From positions 124,001 through 188,000 of the forward strand of contig SADC01001365.1 of NCBI GenBank assembly GCA_004194705.1: a DNA stretch of 64,000 bases. Reading direction: 5' to 3'. The notes below the pieces were generated by a model that saw only the letters and a list, made by a program, of their open reading frames with translations, did no database searches and had not been told where the DNA came from. How positions within the stretch are numbered: the stretch's first letter is position 1; each line of letters begins with the position of its first letter. This DNA is from Ditylenchus dipsaci. Lineage: Eukaryota; Nematoda; Chromadorea; Rhabditida; Anguinidae. The position numbers and the translations under genes were made by a program. Shown in pieces: positions 1 through 10,579 of the stretch.

Positions 1-77
1 TCCCACCCCGAAATATCCCTAAATCCTTTCAAAAACGGTTAAAATAGGTATTTTTATGTGGTTCAAAACTTATTTTT

Positions 78-215
78 TTGACTAGAACACAAAAATAATG
101 TCTTTTTCGAGCTTCTGAGGCAATTTTAGGTCGATATAGGGTGTTTGGAAACACTTTAAAAAAAATTCGACGCTACTGTCATATACCACCACCCCCCCCC
201 CCAAAGCTACTGTAA
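78..215. repeat. Dispersed fold-back repeat arm (fragment)
   Basis: An arm reading 'gtgtttggaaacactttaaa' recurs at 7795-7890, in reverse at 8325-8425, at 53085-53175 and, more diverged, at 60495-60600. It ends in a C-run. No coding content is seen in 1-290 apart from this arm and an AT-rich microsatellite (TATAATA-like) at about 205-275. Confidence 0.7.
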
Positions 216-293
216 TATACATATAATATAATACAATATATATAACACTATAATACATATAATACAATATATTCCACTCACCGAACTAAATTA

Positions 294-816
294 CCGTATT
301 TCTTCTAATTGCCGCACAGTCTTCAATTACCGCACAGTCTCTAATAATCGCACACCCCTAAAAGTCTTTTTCATCCAGTGCATGTTGGTTATTAGTAAAA
401 AAATCTAAAAAGTATGTATTGTTTTTTAGTTCCAAATTCACGCTATTTCTACTTTTTTTGAATGCTCATTATCAGTTTTCAGTTGTACTGCATTCCTTTG
501 TCACAAAAACATGGTAGTCAAATAAATTTTGTCACAGTATTGAAATGGCTGAAGCACATGTTATTGACTTCTTCGGCATCGAAGATGAGTTCGAAAGCGA
601 AATCAACCCGAGGAAGCAGAAGTCGTATTCTAATGAATTCAAGCTGAAGGTTATCAAGCACGCAGAAAACATTTCTAATAATGATGCATCAAAGATATTT
701 GGAATCGCCAGAAAAAGGGTAATTGATTGGCGCAAAGCAAAGGATCAGCTCAACCGCACACCCTATAGGGTGATTGTAAAATAAACGCACATGTGTGGCA
801 ATTAGAAGAAATACGG
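294..816 (+). mobile_element. Tigger/pogo-like short element with transposase N-terminus
   Basis: This 523 bp element is bounded by TA at 292-293 and 817-818. Its terminal inverted repeats begin CCGTATTTCTTCTAATTGCC and end with the reverse complement. TA target sites and the DNA-binding remnant inside (545-784) place it in the Tc1/mariner superfamily, pogo/Tigger branch. The rest of the transposase is missing, so it is an internally deleted derivative. Other elements with the same end sequence occur at 8993, 10338, 11279, 20241, 31797, 42417, 45413 and 45872. Confidence 0.75.
545..784 (+). pseudogene. Pogo/Tigger (CENP-B-like) transposase N-terminal DNA-binding remnant
   Basis: A 79-residue open frame from ATG 545 to TAA 784. 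Residues about 25-70 match the helix-turn-helix that opens pogo/Tigger transposases and CENP-B: SYSNEFKLKVIKHAEN, then DASKIFGIARKRVIDWRKA. A full transposase would be some 450-550 residues with a DDE domain, and none follows before the terminal repeat at about 790. By family knowledge this domain binds the transposon ends. The frame is open but the gene is truncated, so it is probably a relic. An unrelated psq-type host protein cannot be excluded, but the flanking TIRs argue for a transposon. Confidence 0.7.
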
Positions 817-819
817 TAA

Positions 820-2490
820 GACGGACAAAGCTTTTTTCTTTAACAGAAAGATTTTTTTGGAGCAATCATACTTTTTTTTCGGTCAAAATTAGCCGGAGCA
901 AAAATACTTTTTTTTGGCGCAAAAAGACTTTTTTTTTGGTCAAAAAGACTTTTTTGGGTCAAATATTTTTGGGTCAAGAAATACTTTTTTTGGCTTGAGT
1001 TCAGAATCCCCCTCCCCCCCCTCCCCACGGGGACTGATCAGGTGGAGGAGATAACATCATATTCGTGTTTCTCGACCCGATTTCATGAGAAAGCCGGCTG
1101 TTTTTTTGGTTCTGAGAAAAAAAAAATTTTCGAACCACGGGGGGTTTCATGGTTTTTTAGTCAAAATTTGAAAAATTTGAATTGGCGCCTTTTGAATTTT
1201 AAAGGGATTAAGGGCTATATTGGGAGGGAAGGGAATAAAAGGGGGCCACTGATCACACAGGGCCACTAACAAGAAGATGTTGAACATAGTTTTGAATACT
1301 GGGGCCTACCGCATAAATAAACTCTGGTATGCATGTTTTTTCATGCATCCAGAGTCACTTTCGAGTGATTTGTGTCTAAGGTATGTGGGTGTGCGCATCT
1401 CAACTCTAAGCCCCAAGCCCCCTGCGCCCCTTCGGGGGCTTGAGAGTTAGAGATGCGCGCACTCACTTACCTTAGACATGATTCCGAGAAGTACTCTTGA
1501 CCATAAAATGCATATAGAGTCTATTTTTGCCACGGCCCAAGTTGAAAAACATGGTAAAGCAGCCAAAAACACAATTCTTTAATTTTATTTCGATTTTCGC
1601 ATAAAAGTGGCCCCTTTTATTCCCTTCCCCTCCCAATACAGCCCTTAATCCCTTTAAAATTCAAAAGGCGCCAATTCAAATTTTTCAAATTTTGACTAAA
1701 AAACCATGATACCCCCCCCCCCCCCCCCCCGTCGTTCGAAAAATTTTTTTTTCTCAGAACCAAAAAAACAGCCGGCTTTCTCATGAAATCGGGGTCGAGA
1801 AACACGAATATGAAATTATCTCCTCCACCTGATCAGTCCCCGTGGGGGGGGGATTCTGAACTGCAACCCTTTTTTTGAGCCAAAAAGACTTTTGTTTGGG
1901 GCAAAAAACTTTTTTTGGAGAAAATTGGCTTTCTTTTGGTGCAAGTTTTTCAAGTTGTAATTCTGCATTCCCTTTTATTTTTCTAACACATAAAGTATGT
2001 TTTTGGGGCAAAACTGTTTTTGGGGGTTTACTAAGAAGCGAATTAATTTTTGCATAAAAATCAATTGAGCGGATCAGAATTCCAGTCAGATGGACTTTAT
2101 CACTCAGAAACTTAGCTTAGGGTGGTTCGAAGTGGAATAACGTGCAATTCTGATCGATAAAGTCCATCCGACTGGAATTCTGATCCGCTCAATCGATTTT
2201 TCTCGCAAAAATTTAACCGCTTCTTAGTAAAACCCCCCCCCCCTCAAAAAACAGTTTTGCCTCAAAAACATACTTTACCTGTTAGAAAAATAAAAGGGAA
2301 TGCAAAATTACAACTAAAAAAATTTGTACCAAAAAGAAGCCGATTTGCTCCAAATAAAGTCTTTTTGCGCCAATAAAAGTCTTTTTGCTCCAGCTAAATT
2401 TTGACCCAAAAAAAGTATTTTTGCTCCAAAACACAAAAGTCTTTTTGCTCCCGAAAAAGCTTTGTCAGTTAAGACAGAACGTCATTTCGT
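820..2490. repeat. Nested fold-back repeat block
   Basis: Several inverted repeats are nested here. Arms 1005-1258 and 1605-1858 are near-perfect reverse complements (both include AGAAAGCCGGCTG and TTGAATTGGCGCC). Outside them, T-rich arms at 825-1005 and 1865-2030 pair with 2235-2475 (units such as GGAGCAAAAA and CAAAAAGACTTTTTT). The middle, 1313-1545, is a dispersed hairpin core with CTTACCTTAGACA and an inner GC hairpin CCCCTTCGGGG, found again at 8030-8280, 10580-10730, 52880-53020 and in reverse at about 60655-60730. The predicted short proteins here are translations of repeat arms. Confidence 0.75.
2030..2228. repeat. Short hairpin element
   Basis: Arms 2030-2102 and 2153-2228 are reverse complements (shared TTGAGCGGATCAGAATTCCA) around a roughly 50 bp loop. 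The hairpin sits at the centre of the larger T-rich palindrome. No coding content. 2490-2770 is unassigned AT-rich DNA with nothing recognisable. Confidence 0.7.
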
Positions 2491-3249
2491 AGGAAATTTC
2501 ACGACGAGTTTGAATCTGCAAAAAAAGTTCGAAGAATATCATTTTTGAAGAAGTTGTGGCCTCTCGAAATTAGGTCACATTTTGGAGCTATTATTTACCG
2601 TTACTACAGCGCACGCCTTTAATTTTATGATTTTGACATCGGATTCGTGTTCAGCATGGTCGATTCACTTAAAAACTGTTCTCAAAAATAACTAAACTAA
2701 CTCAAAAACTAACTGTACCTCAAGATCTTCTTGTTCGACATAGCACGGCAGTTCAAATTCTATTGAACACTCCCTGCTCAATTCCCAACTTTGGGCAAAA
2801 CCTCATCTTTTATTGCTTTTATAACTTTATGGATGGTGTCGAGCACAGTCCAATAGATACAATTTTCGCTGAAAACACACCTACAAAGGGCAGGTTTTAT
2901 CTTTTTTTAAAGATTGATTTATAAACGAATTACCCGAACAAAAAGTTTTGTAAGGTTAGGACAAGAAGAGAAAATGTAGCTTATGATGTCAATCCACTCA
3001 GCTGTCGGAAATGCCGGCGGTTCGGTACTGGCGTAACCAGTTAACGTAAAACCAACTCCAAGAGTTTCGTGTTAATAGCCTTGACACTAAAACGAAGCAA
3101 CTGATTACCAGAATAAATATTGTACAAGTATCACTCTGGTCTGCTCGGAAAACAATCAATTTTGTCCAAGTTTGCATAAATTTTTACTTCAGCTGCATTC
3201 AGTGCCAGGTAATAAGGTAGTTGGGCTGAAACTGAGCGATTAAGATTTA

Positions 3250-3598
3250 CAGGGTGAGTCAAGATGTTTTATCACTTTTAAACGGTCATAATTTCTTGTC
3301 CTCGCACAATTTCGAAATTCTGTGAACGCAGATCGACTCAGTTTTTATGACAATTTTTTTGGTATATAATGTCAAAATCACAATTTTCGCTTGGTCCCCC
3401 CTGTGGTTTTGGTCTTACCCATCCAGAAGCCATCCACAAACCAAACCACAGGGGACCAAGCGAAAATCGTGATTTTGACATTATATACCAAAAAAATTGT
3501 CATAAAAAACTGAGTCGATCTGCGTTTACAGAATTTCGAAATCGTGCGAGGACAAAAAATTATGACCGTTTAAAAATGATAGAAATCTTGACTCACCC
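3250..3598. mobile_element. Fold-back MITE, TA target site
   Basis: A near-perfect palindrome. It opens CAGGGTGAGTCAAGA after TA (3248-3249) and closes with ACTCACCC before TA. The arms share TATATAATGTCAAAATCAC. The homologous gene-family copy at about 21655 reads straight across this point, so it is a true insertion. Confidence 0.8.
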
Positions 3599-3605
3599 TA
3601 TATTA

Positions 3606-3986
3606 CAGGATGTGTCAATAAATTCCTTGGTTTTAAAACCGTCATAACTTTTTTTCTGAACTGATTTTTGAAATTCTTTTTTTACAAATCGATTTTTCTT
3701 GCCCACAATATTTTTTGGTATGTAATGTGAAAAACAGGGCTTTCGCTTGGCCAGCCCCCACCCCTGTGGTTTGGGCTTCACTCGTCCAGAGGCCATCCAC
3801 AGACTAGGACCCAAGTCACAGGGTTACCAGGTGAAAATCGTGTTATTGACATTATATACGAAAAAAATATTGTCGGCGAGAAAAGTCGATCTGAAAAAAC
3901 AGAATTTCGAAAACCGACCTAGAAAAAAATTATGACCATTTGAAAAACAGGGAGTTTCCATTGACAACTTCTTCTGACACACCCTG
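3606..3986. mobile_element. Second, diverged fold-back MITE of the same family
   Basis: Begins CAGGATGTGTCA after TA and ends TGACACACCCTG before TA (3987-3988). The interior shares TGTAATGTGAAAA-type sequence and the GGCCATCCA loop with the neighbour at 3250, but the arms differ more. It lies in the same empty site as the first MITE, separated by 7 bp. Confidence 0.75.
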
Positions 3987-4802
3987 TAGTTTAAAGAAAA
4001 ATTTACCTGAACAGCCGGACACTTTGCTTATTTCAAGATAATCTAAGCATAGCTCTCGGTTGGGAGAGAACTCGGTGAACCCTATAGAAAGGAATCAGAT
4101 TATGTTTTAAGTTGCACACAAACATAACTTCAGACCCTTTAAGTTGAGCAACCTGCATAGAGATTGGAGCGCCGTAGTTTGCTCATCAATTGGTTTCAAA
4201 GGCTGCCAGTCTGAGTTTGCGGAGAAATTTTTGAAGGATATTTTCTTCGGGTTAAATTTTCCATTTTTCACTAAGAAAGCAAGGAACCTGAAAATTTTTT
4301 TTGCCTCTCTAGCCATTTATTAATTACAACGCAAACCATGGATCACCTAAATACTTTAAGCAATAATTCAATAATTTAATACAGTTAACCACCTCTAAAA
4401 GGTCGCTGATATTCCAGCGTCTGAAACACAATAAAAGATTAGCCGTTGTAAAGCATTAGAGTGGGAATCGACCTCTTTTTCGTTCCACTGAAGAATGGGT
4501 TGCATTGACTTGGATTTGTAAAATTCAACTTCTGTGACATCTGCTTGGACACAAATATCAACCTCTTTTATTTTTGGGAAGAAAGACAAAAAAGCGGACA
4601 TGCAATCCTTATTCACCATCTTGAAAACCGTTGGATTAAAGAAGAAGAAGAAGTGTAAGTAACATAAAAACTTTTATACCATAAATTTGAGCATTTTGGC
4701 TTGAGTATCAATATTAAAATAGAACCAATCAGACTTGCTTATTAATCCTTCGGCAACGTCGAACAAAAGGTCGCAATTCAGTTTTTTCTCCAATTTTGTC
4801 AT

Positions 4803-5110
4803 TAATGTGGTAAGATATTTCCCTAAATATGATGTACAGTCAAATCTCTGCATAGTGTATTGCTGGGTCTGGCCTCGACATCATGAACGAACCTGTGTAT
4901 AGTATCCTAACTGAACACTTCTGCCAAATTTCTAGAATTTTCTCTCCGAGGACATCCTGAAGATAATTGACTGTCATGACAGAAAAATTTATCCAGGGCT
5001 GCGAGCTCGAAAATTTAAAAAAGGTAGATTTGGCCAAAAAAGTACAAATTAGTCATTTTTCGTCAAAAAATGTCATTTTATCCAGTGCTTAGTGTTTTTT
5101 AAGAGTAACT
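4803..5110. other. Intergenic, partial MITE end
   Basis: At about 4838, TACAGTCAAATCTCTGCATA matches the TACAGTC(G/A)AACCTC end of the elements at 12917 and 22061, but no partner end is seen. The rest shows nothing recognisable. Confidence 0.4.
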
Positions 5111-6430
5111 TTTTCTAATTTTGGAACTCGGCCCTTATAACTTTGCCGATAGAGGATTTTGGGTATCTCGGATTATTGCATGTATACCCTATTTACGATA
5201 CGCTGAACACGATGGCCTTGTTAGTTTTGCCCGTTTTGTGTTTCATTATCGAGATACAGATCTCGGAAGTTACACACTCGGATATTTGCAAATTCGGAAA
5301 GTAGGCACAAACTTATAAGTAGATGACTTATGTTCTTTTTACTAAAGTCACACAAGTATTTCATACCATTTGAAAGCCCGTGAACAGGGTTATCTGATAA
5401 TGCTAAGTTCTGTACATAAAAGCTGTGAAATCAGGATTTGGTGATCTCTTATTTGTCAACCTTTGTTTTTCAGAATTCAAAATTTTTGCATAAAAATGCT
5501 TTTATCTTAAAATTCACTTTTCTGGACCGAGCCAAATTTTATGCTTAATGGAAGCCCATCATCTGCTATACACGATGCAATAAACGGTTATCGTGAGTAC
5601 CATAGGTACCAACTGAGAAAACATCCATTTTATGCTAGGAATCGGAAAAAACTAAAAAGTTCTTAACGTAAAACTTTTACGCTGTTATACAAACCTGAAT
5701 TCTGACACCAGATTCATGTTCAGTGTGGTCGATTTGCTTATGAAGCTGCCATCTAAATTTCAAATTCACTGCCAAATTTTAAATTCCGCTCGAGACAACA
5801 AATATTCAAACGTAGAATGAATTATATAAATTAAATGTTTGTTGTCTCGAGCGGGATTCGAAATTTGACACTGAGTTTTAAACTTAGATGACAGTTTTAT
5901 AAGCAAATCAACCACGCTGAACATGAAACCGGTGTCAGAATTCAGGTTTTGTATAGAAGCGTGAAAGTTCTACGTTAAGAATACTTTTTAGTTTTTCCAA
6001 TTCCTAGCATAAAATGGAGGTTTTCTCAGTTGGTACCTTTGGTACTCACCAAAACCGTTAATCGTATTGTGTAGGGCAGATGATGCGCTTTCACTGAGCA
6101 TAAAATTTAGCTCGGTCCAGAAAAGTGAATCTTGAGATAAAAGCATTTTTATGCAAAAATTTGAATTCTGAAAAAAGGTTGACAAATAAGTGATCATCAA
6201 ATCTTGATTTCACAGTTTTTATGTACAAAACTTAGCATTATCAGATAGCCCTGTTCACGGGCTTTCAAATGGTATGAAATACTTGTGTGACTTTAGTAAA
6301 AAGAACATAAGTCATCTACTTATAAGTTTGTGGCTAGTTCCCAAATTGTGCAATAATATACATGCAATAATCCGAAGTATCCAAAATCCTCTATCGGACA
6401 CCATAGGTTCACTTTGGCGAAAAATCACTC
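5110..6430. repeat. 1.3 kb imperfect palindrome (fold-back element)
   Basis: The left half (about 5127-5800) is the reverse complement of the right half (about 5840-6420), with small differences. Shared arm words include CTATCGGA.ACCATAGG near the outer ends, CATTTGAAAGCCCGTGAACA, and TTTGTTGTCTCGAGCGG near the centre at about 5820. Short reading frames on both strands (5121-5318, 5988-6200, 6274-6509) are mirror images of one another, as expected of a palindrome, and I do not call them genes. Confidence 0.75.
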
Positions 6431-6434
6431 TTAA

Positions 6435-6934
6435 AGGGGCATGCCCGTGCCCGACACGGTGAAATTTGAATTTCCAAAAGGCGGGGACCACTTTAATGCG
6501 TGAGACCAAAAAAATTCAAATTCAAATTTTCATTTCTATTGTTTGTGCTGTCGTATGTCAGACGTGTGTTACGTATTCTCTTGCCAATTTTATTCTTTTT
6601 TTTTTATCAATTTTTCAGAATTTTGAAGTAAATTCAAGCCAAAGCAATATGTCTGCTAGCAATGTGGAGAAGAAGGAGGGCGAAACTGATGATTTCTCGG
6701 TGGGTCCGCTTTCAGTGCTCACTATCGCTCTCAAGAACAACGCCCAAATTCCCGTCAGTCTCTCACGGCAGAATATTAAAATTTGCCAGAGAATACGTAG
6801 CACACGTCTAACATACGACAGCACAAACAGTAGAAATGAAAATTTGAATTTGAATTTTTTTGGTCTCACGCATTAAAGTGGTCCCCGCCTTTTGGAAATT
6901 CAAATTTCACCGTGTCGGGCACGGGCACGCCCCT
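6435..6934 (+). mobile_element. piggyBac-like fold-back MITE carrying a host exon
   Basis: Flanked by TTAA at 6431-6434 and 6935-6938. Termini are AGGGGCATGCCCGTGCCCGA and its near reverse complement. The arms extend roughly 150 bp (6435-6590 and 6770-6934). A unique centre, about 6605-6765, holds the SmD2-like exon. TTAA target sites are characteristic of piggyBac-type transposition. Relatives with the same ends lie at 10847, 32299, 34820 and 35580. Confidence 0.8.
6619..6753 (+). pseudogene. Captured exon resembling snRNP core protein SmD2
   Basis: After a polypyrimidine tract and AG at 6617-6618, an ATG at 6649 opens a frame whose residues about 14-33 read DDFSVGPLSVLTIALKNNAQ. SmD2 proteins carry a very similar N-terminal segment (a GPLSVL motif, then KNN.QV) at the start of the Sm fold. 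A GT follows at 6754 and the similarity stops there, so this looks like one exon with its acceptor, lifted from a host gene. The rest of the Sm domain is absent, so it cannot form an SmD2 protein. The longer frame 6466-6876 is this exon plus transposon arm. Confidence 0.6.
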
Positions 6935-6939
6935 TTAAG

Positions 6940-7764
6940 CATCGTAAAAAAGATTTTGACGTAAAACTTCATAATTAAAAAAGATTTCGGGTCCCAAAAA
7001 AGTACAAATATTTTTAAAATGTACATTTAGATACCCGGCTTTAACCTAGTCATAAGGGCACATATTAGAAATGGCATGCTCGTGAGTTTCAAAAATTAGA
7101 GTGGGGACCAGAATTTCTTTCTTTTTGGAAGGCTTTTATCTGTTCATCAATGTTACCGTCCAGAGGCCATATTCAGTCTATTAACCAAACTACAAAGGGG
7201 ACAAGCAAAAATCGTGTTTTTGACTTTATATACCGAAAAATCTTTTTCAATTTTGAGTCGATCGGCGCTTACAGAATTACGAAATTTACGCTAGGAAAAA
7301 AGTTATGACCCTTCAAAAGTGTTAGAATTTCTTGAAACACCATGCATATCATATAGAACATAACGTTTAAAAAAAAATGCAAACAAAAAACAACTAAAAA
7401 ATATTATTGACAAAATGTGTGTGGTACCGCGCGCATTCAAACCTTTCTAATCGCCATGATAAGGAAGAGACGGGTCCTTTAAGTTCGTTCCCTTTCTGTG
7501 TTAATAATATTTATTTCAGGCTTGCCATCTCAAATTTTTAAAAAAAGGACATTTTCGCAAAAAAAATTGAATTAAAAAATATACTGTGCTTATCGCCATT
7601 TTGAAGACAAAAAAAAAAGATTTTGACTAAAACTTCAAAAATAAAAAAAGATTTGATGTGCTAAAAAAACAAATCTTTTTAAAAAGGACATATGGCAGCC
7701 CTGATTTATTAATATTTACAAGGTGTGTCAAAAAATAAGATGAAAATGGCAAATTCGGACCATA
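6940..7764. other. Gene-poor stretch with a MITE remnant
   Basis: 7140-7350 is a decayed copy of the fold-back at 3250/3606 (shared GCCATATTCAG, TTTATATACCGAAAAA, GAGTCGATCGGCG, TTATGACCCTTCAAAAG). The rest is AT-rich with A-runs and nothing else I can identify. Confidence 0.5.
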
Positions 7765-8455
7765 CCGGAGTATACTCCCCCCCAAATGAATTTTTTTTTA
7801 AAGTGTTTCCAAACACCCTATATCGACTCAAAATCGCCTAAGGAGTTCAAAAAATACATTATTTTGAGTTCTGGTCAATAAAAAATGGAGTTTTGGAGAC
7901 ACCTTAAAGTACCCTTATTGACCATTTTTAAAGGGATTTAGGACTGTATTGTAGTGGGAAGAGACCAAAAATGGGCCAATGTAGGGTAAAAAGGAAGATG
8001 CTGAACAAAGTTTTGTTAACTGCGGCCTACCGCATAAAGAAACTCTGGTATGCATACATTTTTTTATGCATCCAGAGTCACTTTCGAGTGATTTGTGTCT
8101 AAGGTATGTGGGTGTTCGCATCTTAACTCCAAGCCACCAAGCCCCCTGCGCCCCGAAGGAGGCGCGGGGGGGGCTTGAGAGTTAGAGATGCGTGCACTCA
8201 CTCACCTTAGACATAATTCCGAGCAAGACTTCTGAACAAAAATACATTTAGAGACTATTTTTGCCCAGCTACAGTGACCAAACATCGTGAAACAGGTAAA
8301 CAGTCGAAATTTCAAAATGCCCGAAACTCAATTTTTCATTGACCAGAACTCAAAAATAATGTCTTTTTTGAACTCCTGAGGTGATTTTAGGTCGAGGGTG
8401 TTTGGAAACACTTTAAAAAAATTTCATTTGGGAGGAGGATACTCCAGTAGGGTCC
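7765..8455. repeat. Fold-back repeat with hairpin core
   Basis: Outer arms 7765-7890 and 8325-8455 are reverse complements (both carry AAAGTGTTTCCAAACACCCT or its complement). The centre, 8030-8280, is the same hairpin core as 1313-1545, with GGTATGTGGGTG opposite CACTCACTCACCTTAGAC and a GC-rich loop. It is another copy of the block at 820-2490 with different outer arms. Confidence 0.75.
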
Positions 8456-8992
8456 AAATTTTTTTCTGCTTTAAGACTACAATGAGGAGGACAGCAAGGG
8501 GCCCTATTGACCTTTAGGGGGCATTATTTTTAGCTTGATCCCCTGTTGATTTTTCTTGAAAAATTCCTCGCCCCCCCCCCTGTCCCCCATCATAACCAAA
8601 ATATAATAACACTTTTTTCACTATAATTTTGGGAGTCTTTTACCGAAAAATCGCAAGGTTTCCAATTTTAATACTAATTTCAAAAATCGATCACCGTTTT
8701 GTCAATAAGACCTGCGGTTACGCATTTCGCTTATAAAGCAACCCTTTTATTAAAAAAGCGAAATAAGGTAAAATCTATTATATGTGAAAATATTTTTTGA
8801 ATTTTCAAGGATTTTGACCTAGAAAATTAACCGTAGAATTTCTCGTATATTATACAATAGATTCTACAGTTATTATGAAACTAGTTAACAAAAAGTGACG
8901 CAAAATTCTGACTCAGAAAGAAGCGGTTTTTTCCTTGTCATGAAGAGAGAAAAATTTTAAATGCAGGTTTTTTACACGCCAAATGAAATATA
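8456..8992. other. No gene seen
   Basis: AT-rich sequence with one C-run near 8570. No coding frame, inverted repeat or RNA gene was recognised. Confidence 0.5.
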
Positions 8993-10164
8993 CCGTATTT
9001 CCTCTAATAGAAGCCCCCTCCTATTATAAGCCCCCCTCTAATATAAGCCCCCTCTGGAGGTCATCCAAAATATAAAAGCCCCCCTCTAATATAAGCCCCC
9101 CCCCTCTAGTGGGTATCCTGAAAATATAAGCCCCCTTTTTATATAAACCCCTTAATCAAATATTTTTAGATAAACAGGTGCTGCTAAACGTGGTAAAAGA
9201 TACAAAGAGTGCCTTTATGTATTTGCCTATCACATCTTTCGAAGTGGATCGCTGGAATACTTGTGAATGAGTGAATTTCAAAGCAAAAACTACATCGAGT
9301 GCTATTTTAGCGGGCATTTTGTTGGTTTAAAAAATTGCTTTACGCAGTAATCATCGGCAGAAAATCAGCAACAAACGATACGAAGTGACGTCGGTTTACG
9401 TTTGAGGAACAAGAAAATAAGTCGGCAGCATAGGTCAGATAAAAAGAAGGCATAACGATATTTCGCAGAAAATTATCTTAATTTCGCAGCAAATTTTTGT
9501 CTCGCTTTTTTATTTTTGATTTTCTAACCTTTTTTTGAAAATTACAGGGTGAGTCGAGAAATTCGAACACTTTTAATAAGCCATAACCTTTGTCTAGGAC
9601 AAATTCCGAAATTCTGTAAACGCAGAACGACTCAATTTTTATAGGAATTTCTTTGATATATAATGTGAAAAACACAATTTTCGCTTGATCCCCCATGTGG
9701 TTTGGCCTTGGCCATCCAGAGGCTATTCTCAGACATTCGGCAAAGTTATTACTCTAAATGAGAATTTAGCTACATAATGGTGTCAATACTTTCAGAAAAA
9801 GTATATGTAAACTAATAGAAAAGGTAAAACAAAATTCGCTGAAAAATTAAGATATGCTGCGAAATTCCAATACGCCCAAAATAAATTTAGGTAGAACGCC
9901 TCCGAGAGAAACAGTGGGTAAACTATGAATATAGAATAAGTGCTTTTGATGTTTAAACGCTGTTTCAACAATGTTATGTGGAAAATTAGAAGCGATCAGA
10001 GGGTGGCGTAAAAAATTATGACTAAAAATTTTTTCCGCGCCTTCGGCGCGGCGAGTTCAAAAAATAAAGGCCCCCCTCTAATACAAGCCCCCCCTCTAAT
10101 ATAAGCCCCCCTGGAGGCCATCCATAAAATAGAAGCCCCGGGGCTTCTAATAGAGGAAATACGG
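8993..10164. mobile_element. Tigger-like element, 1.17 kb
   Basis: TA (8991-8992) plus CCGTATTTCCTCTAATAGAA at the left and the reverse complement ending at 10164 plus TA at the right. Sub-terminal tandem units AATATAAGCCCCCCTCT repeat at both ends (9010-9160 and 10065-10145). The interior has no intact gene. 9545-9735 is a nested remnant of the 3250-type fold-back. Confidence 0.75.
9545..9735 (+). repeat. Remnant of TA-type fold-back MITE
   Basis: Begins TACAGGGTGAGTCGAGAAAT and continues with the left half of the 3250-3598 element (CAGAACGACTCAATTTTTAT, TATATAATGTGAAAAACAC) up to the GGCCATCCAGAGG loop. The right arm is missing. Confidence 0.7.
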
Positions 10165-10337
10165 TAATTTTATTCGCAATTTTTAACGTAAAACATTGCA
10201 AAGATTTTGGTACAAACTAAAAAAATATTTTATTGGTTTACACGCTGACAATCACAACAACATGCATTATTAAAAATCACGTAACAAGTAATGCTATAAT
10301 AAAAAAGGAGTGTAAATACTTCCAAGCGCTTCTTATA

Positions 10338-10493
10338 CCGTATTTATTCTTATAGAAGGCCATGCCCTTCTATTTTTCGACCTCCAATTTTTGTGGCTTT
10401 CTGTTAAAAATGCAATAAAATGCGGTTGACCCCTAGTTTTGGCTTAAAGTGGTGCCCTTCTATTAGACTGGCCTCCAATTAGAATAAATACGC
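10338..10493. mobile_element. Short Tigger-like MITE
   Basis: Left end CCGTATTTATTCTTATAGAA after TA; right end TCTAATTGGAGGCC-type sequence in reverse, finishing AATAAATACG at about 10492. The right TA is not preserved. No coding content. Confidence 0.6.
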
Positions 10494-10503
10494 CAACCAA
10501 ATT

Positions 10504-10575
10504 TTCTTATCATTCATCATTATCCTCATAGTCATCAAAATCTTCGTCGTCTTCTCCGTCATATTCACCATGATT
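10504..10575 (-). other. Acidic coding-like tail
   Basis: On the minus strand an open stretch reads EYDGEDDEDFDDYEDNDE before a stop. Acidic C-termini of this kind occur in many nuclear proteins and some transposases. It is too short to assign and may be chance from a GAT/GAA-rich run. Confidence 0.3.
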
Positions 10576-10579
10576 GTCA

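Larger units (their letters stand above)
2770..4802 (-). pseudogene. Multi-exon gene-family copy 1 (unknown family, possibly F-box/LRR-like)
   Basis: I do not recognise this gene by name. Reading the minus strand from ATG 4802, homologous protein segments occur in the same order as in the copies at 21530-22872 and 11130-12760: KLNCDLLFDVAEGLIS; then MVNKDCMSAFLSFFPKIKEV and WNEKEV (4395-4619); LVKNGKFNPKKISFKNF and PIDEQTTALQSLCRLLNL (about 4110-4290); NRELCLDYLEISKVSGC (4005-4080); LPYYLALNAAEVKIYANLDK (about 3140-3230); PTAEWIDIISYIFSSCPNL (2940-3030); DTIHKVIKAIKDEVLP (about 2785-2845). Conservation of protein with diverged DNA between copies indicates real ancestral exons. The CPNLTKLFV segment resembles a leucine-rich repeat and the N-terminus loosely resembles an F-box, which is weak evidence. 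An in-frame stop near 4675 and two transposons (3250-3598, 3606-3986) disrupt this copy. Confidence 0.55.
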
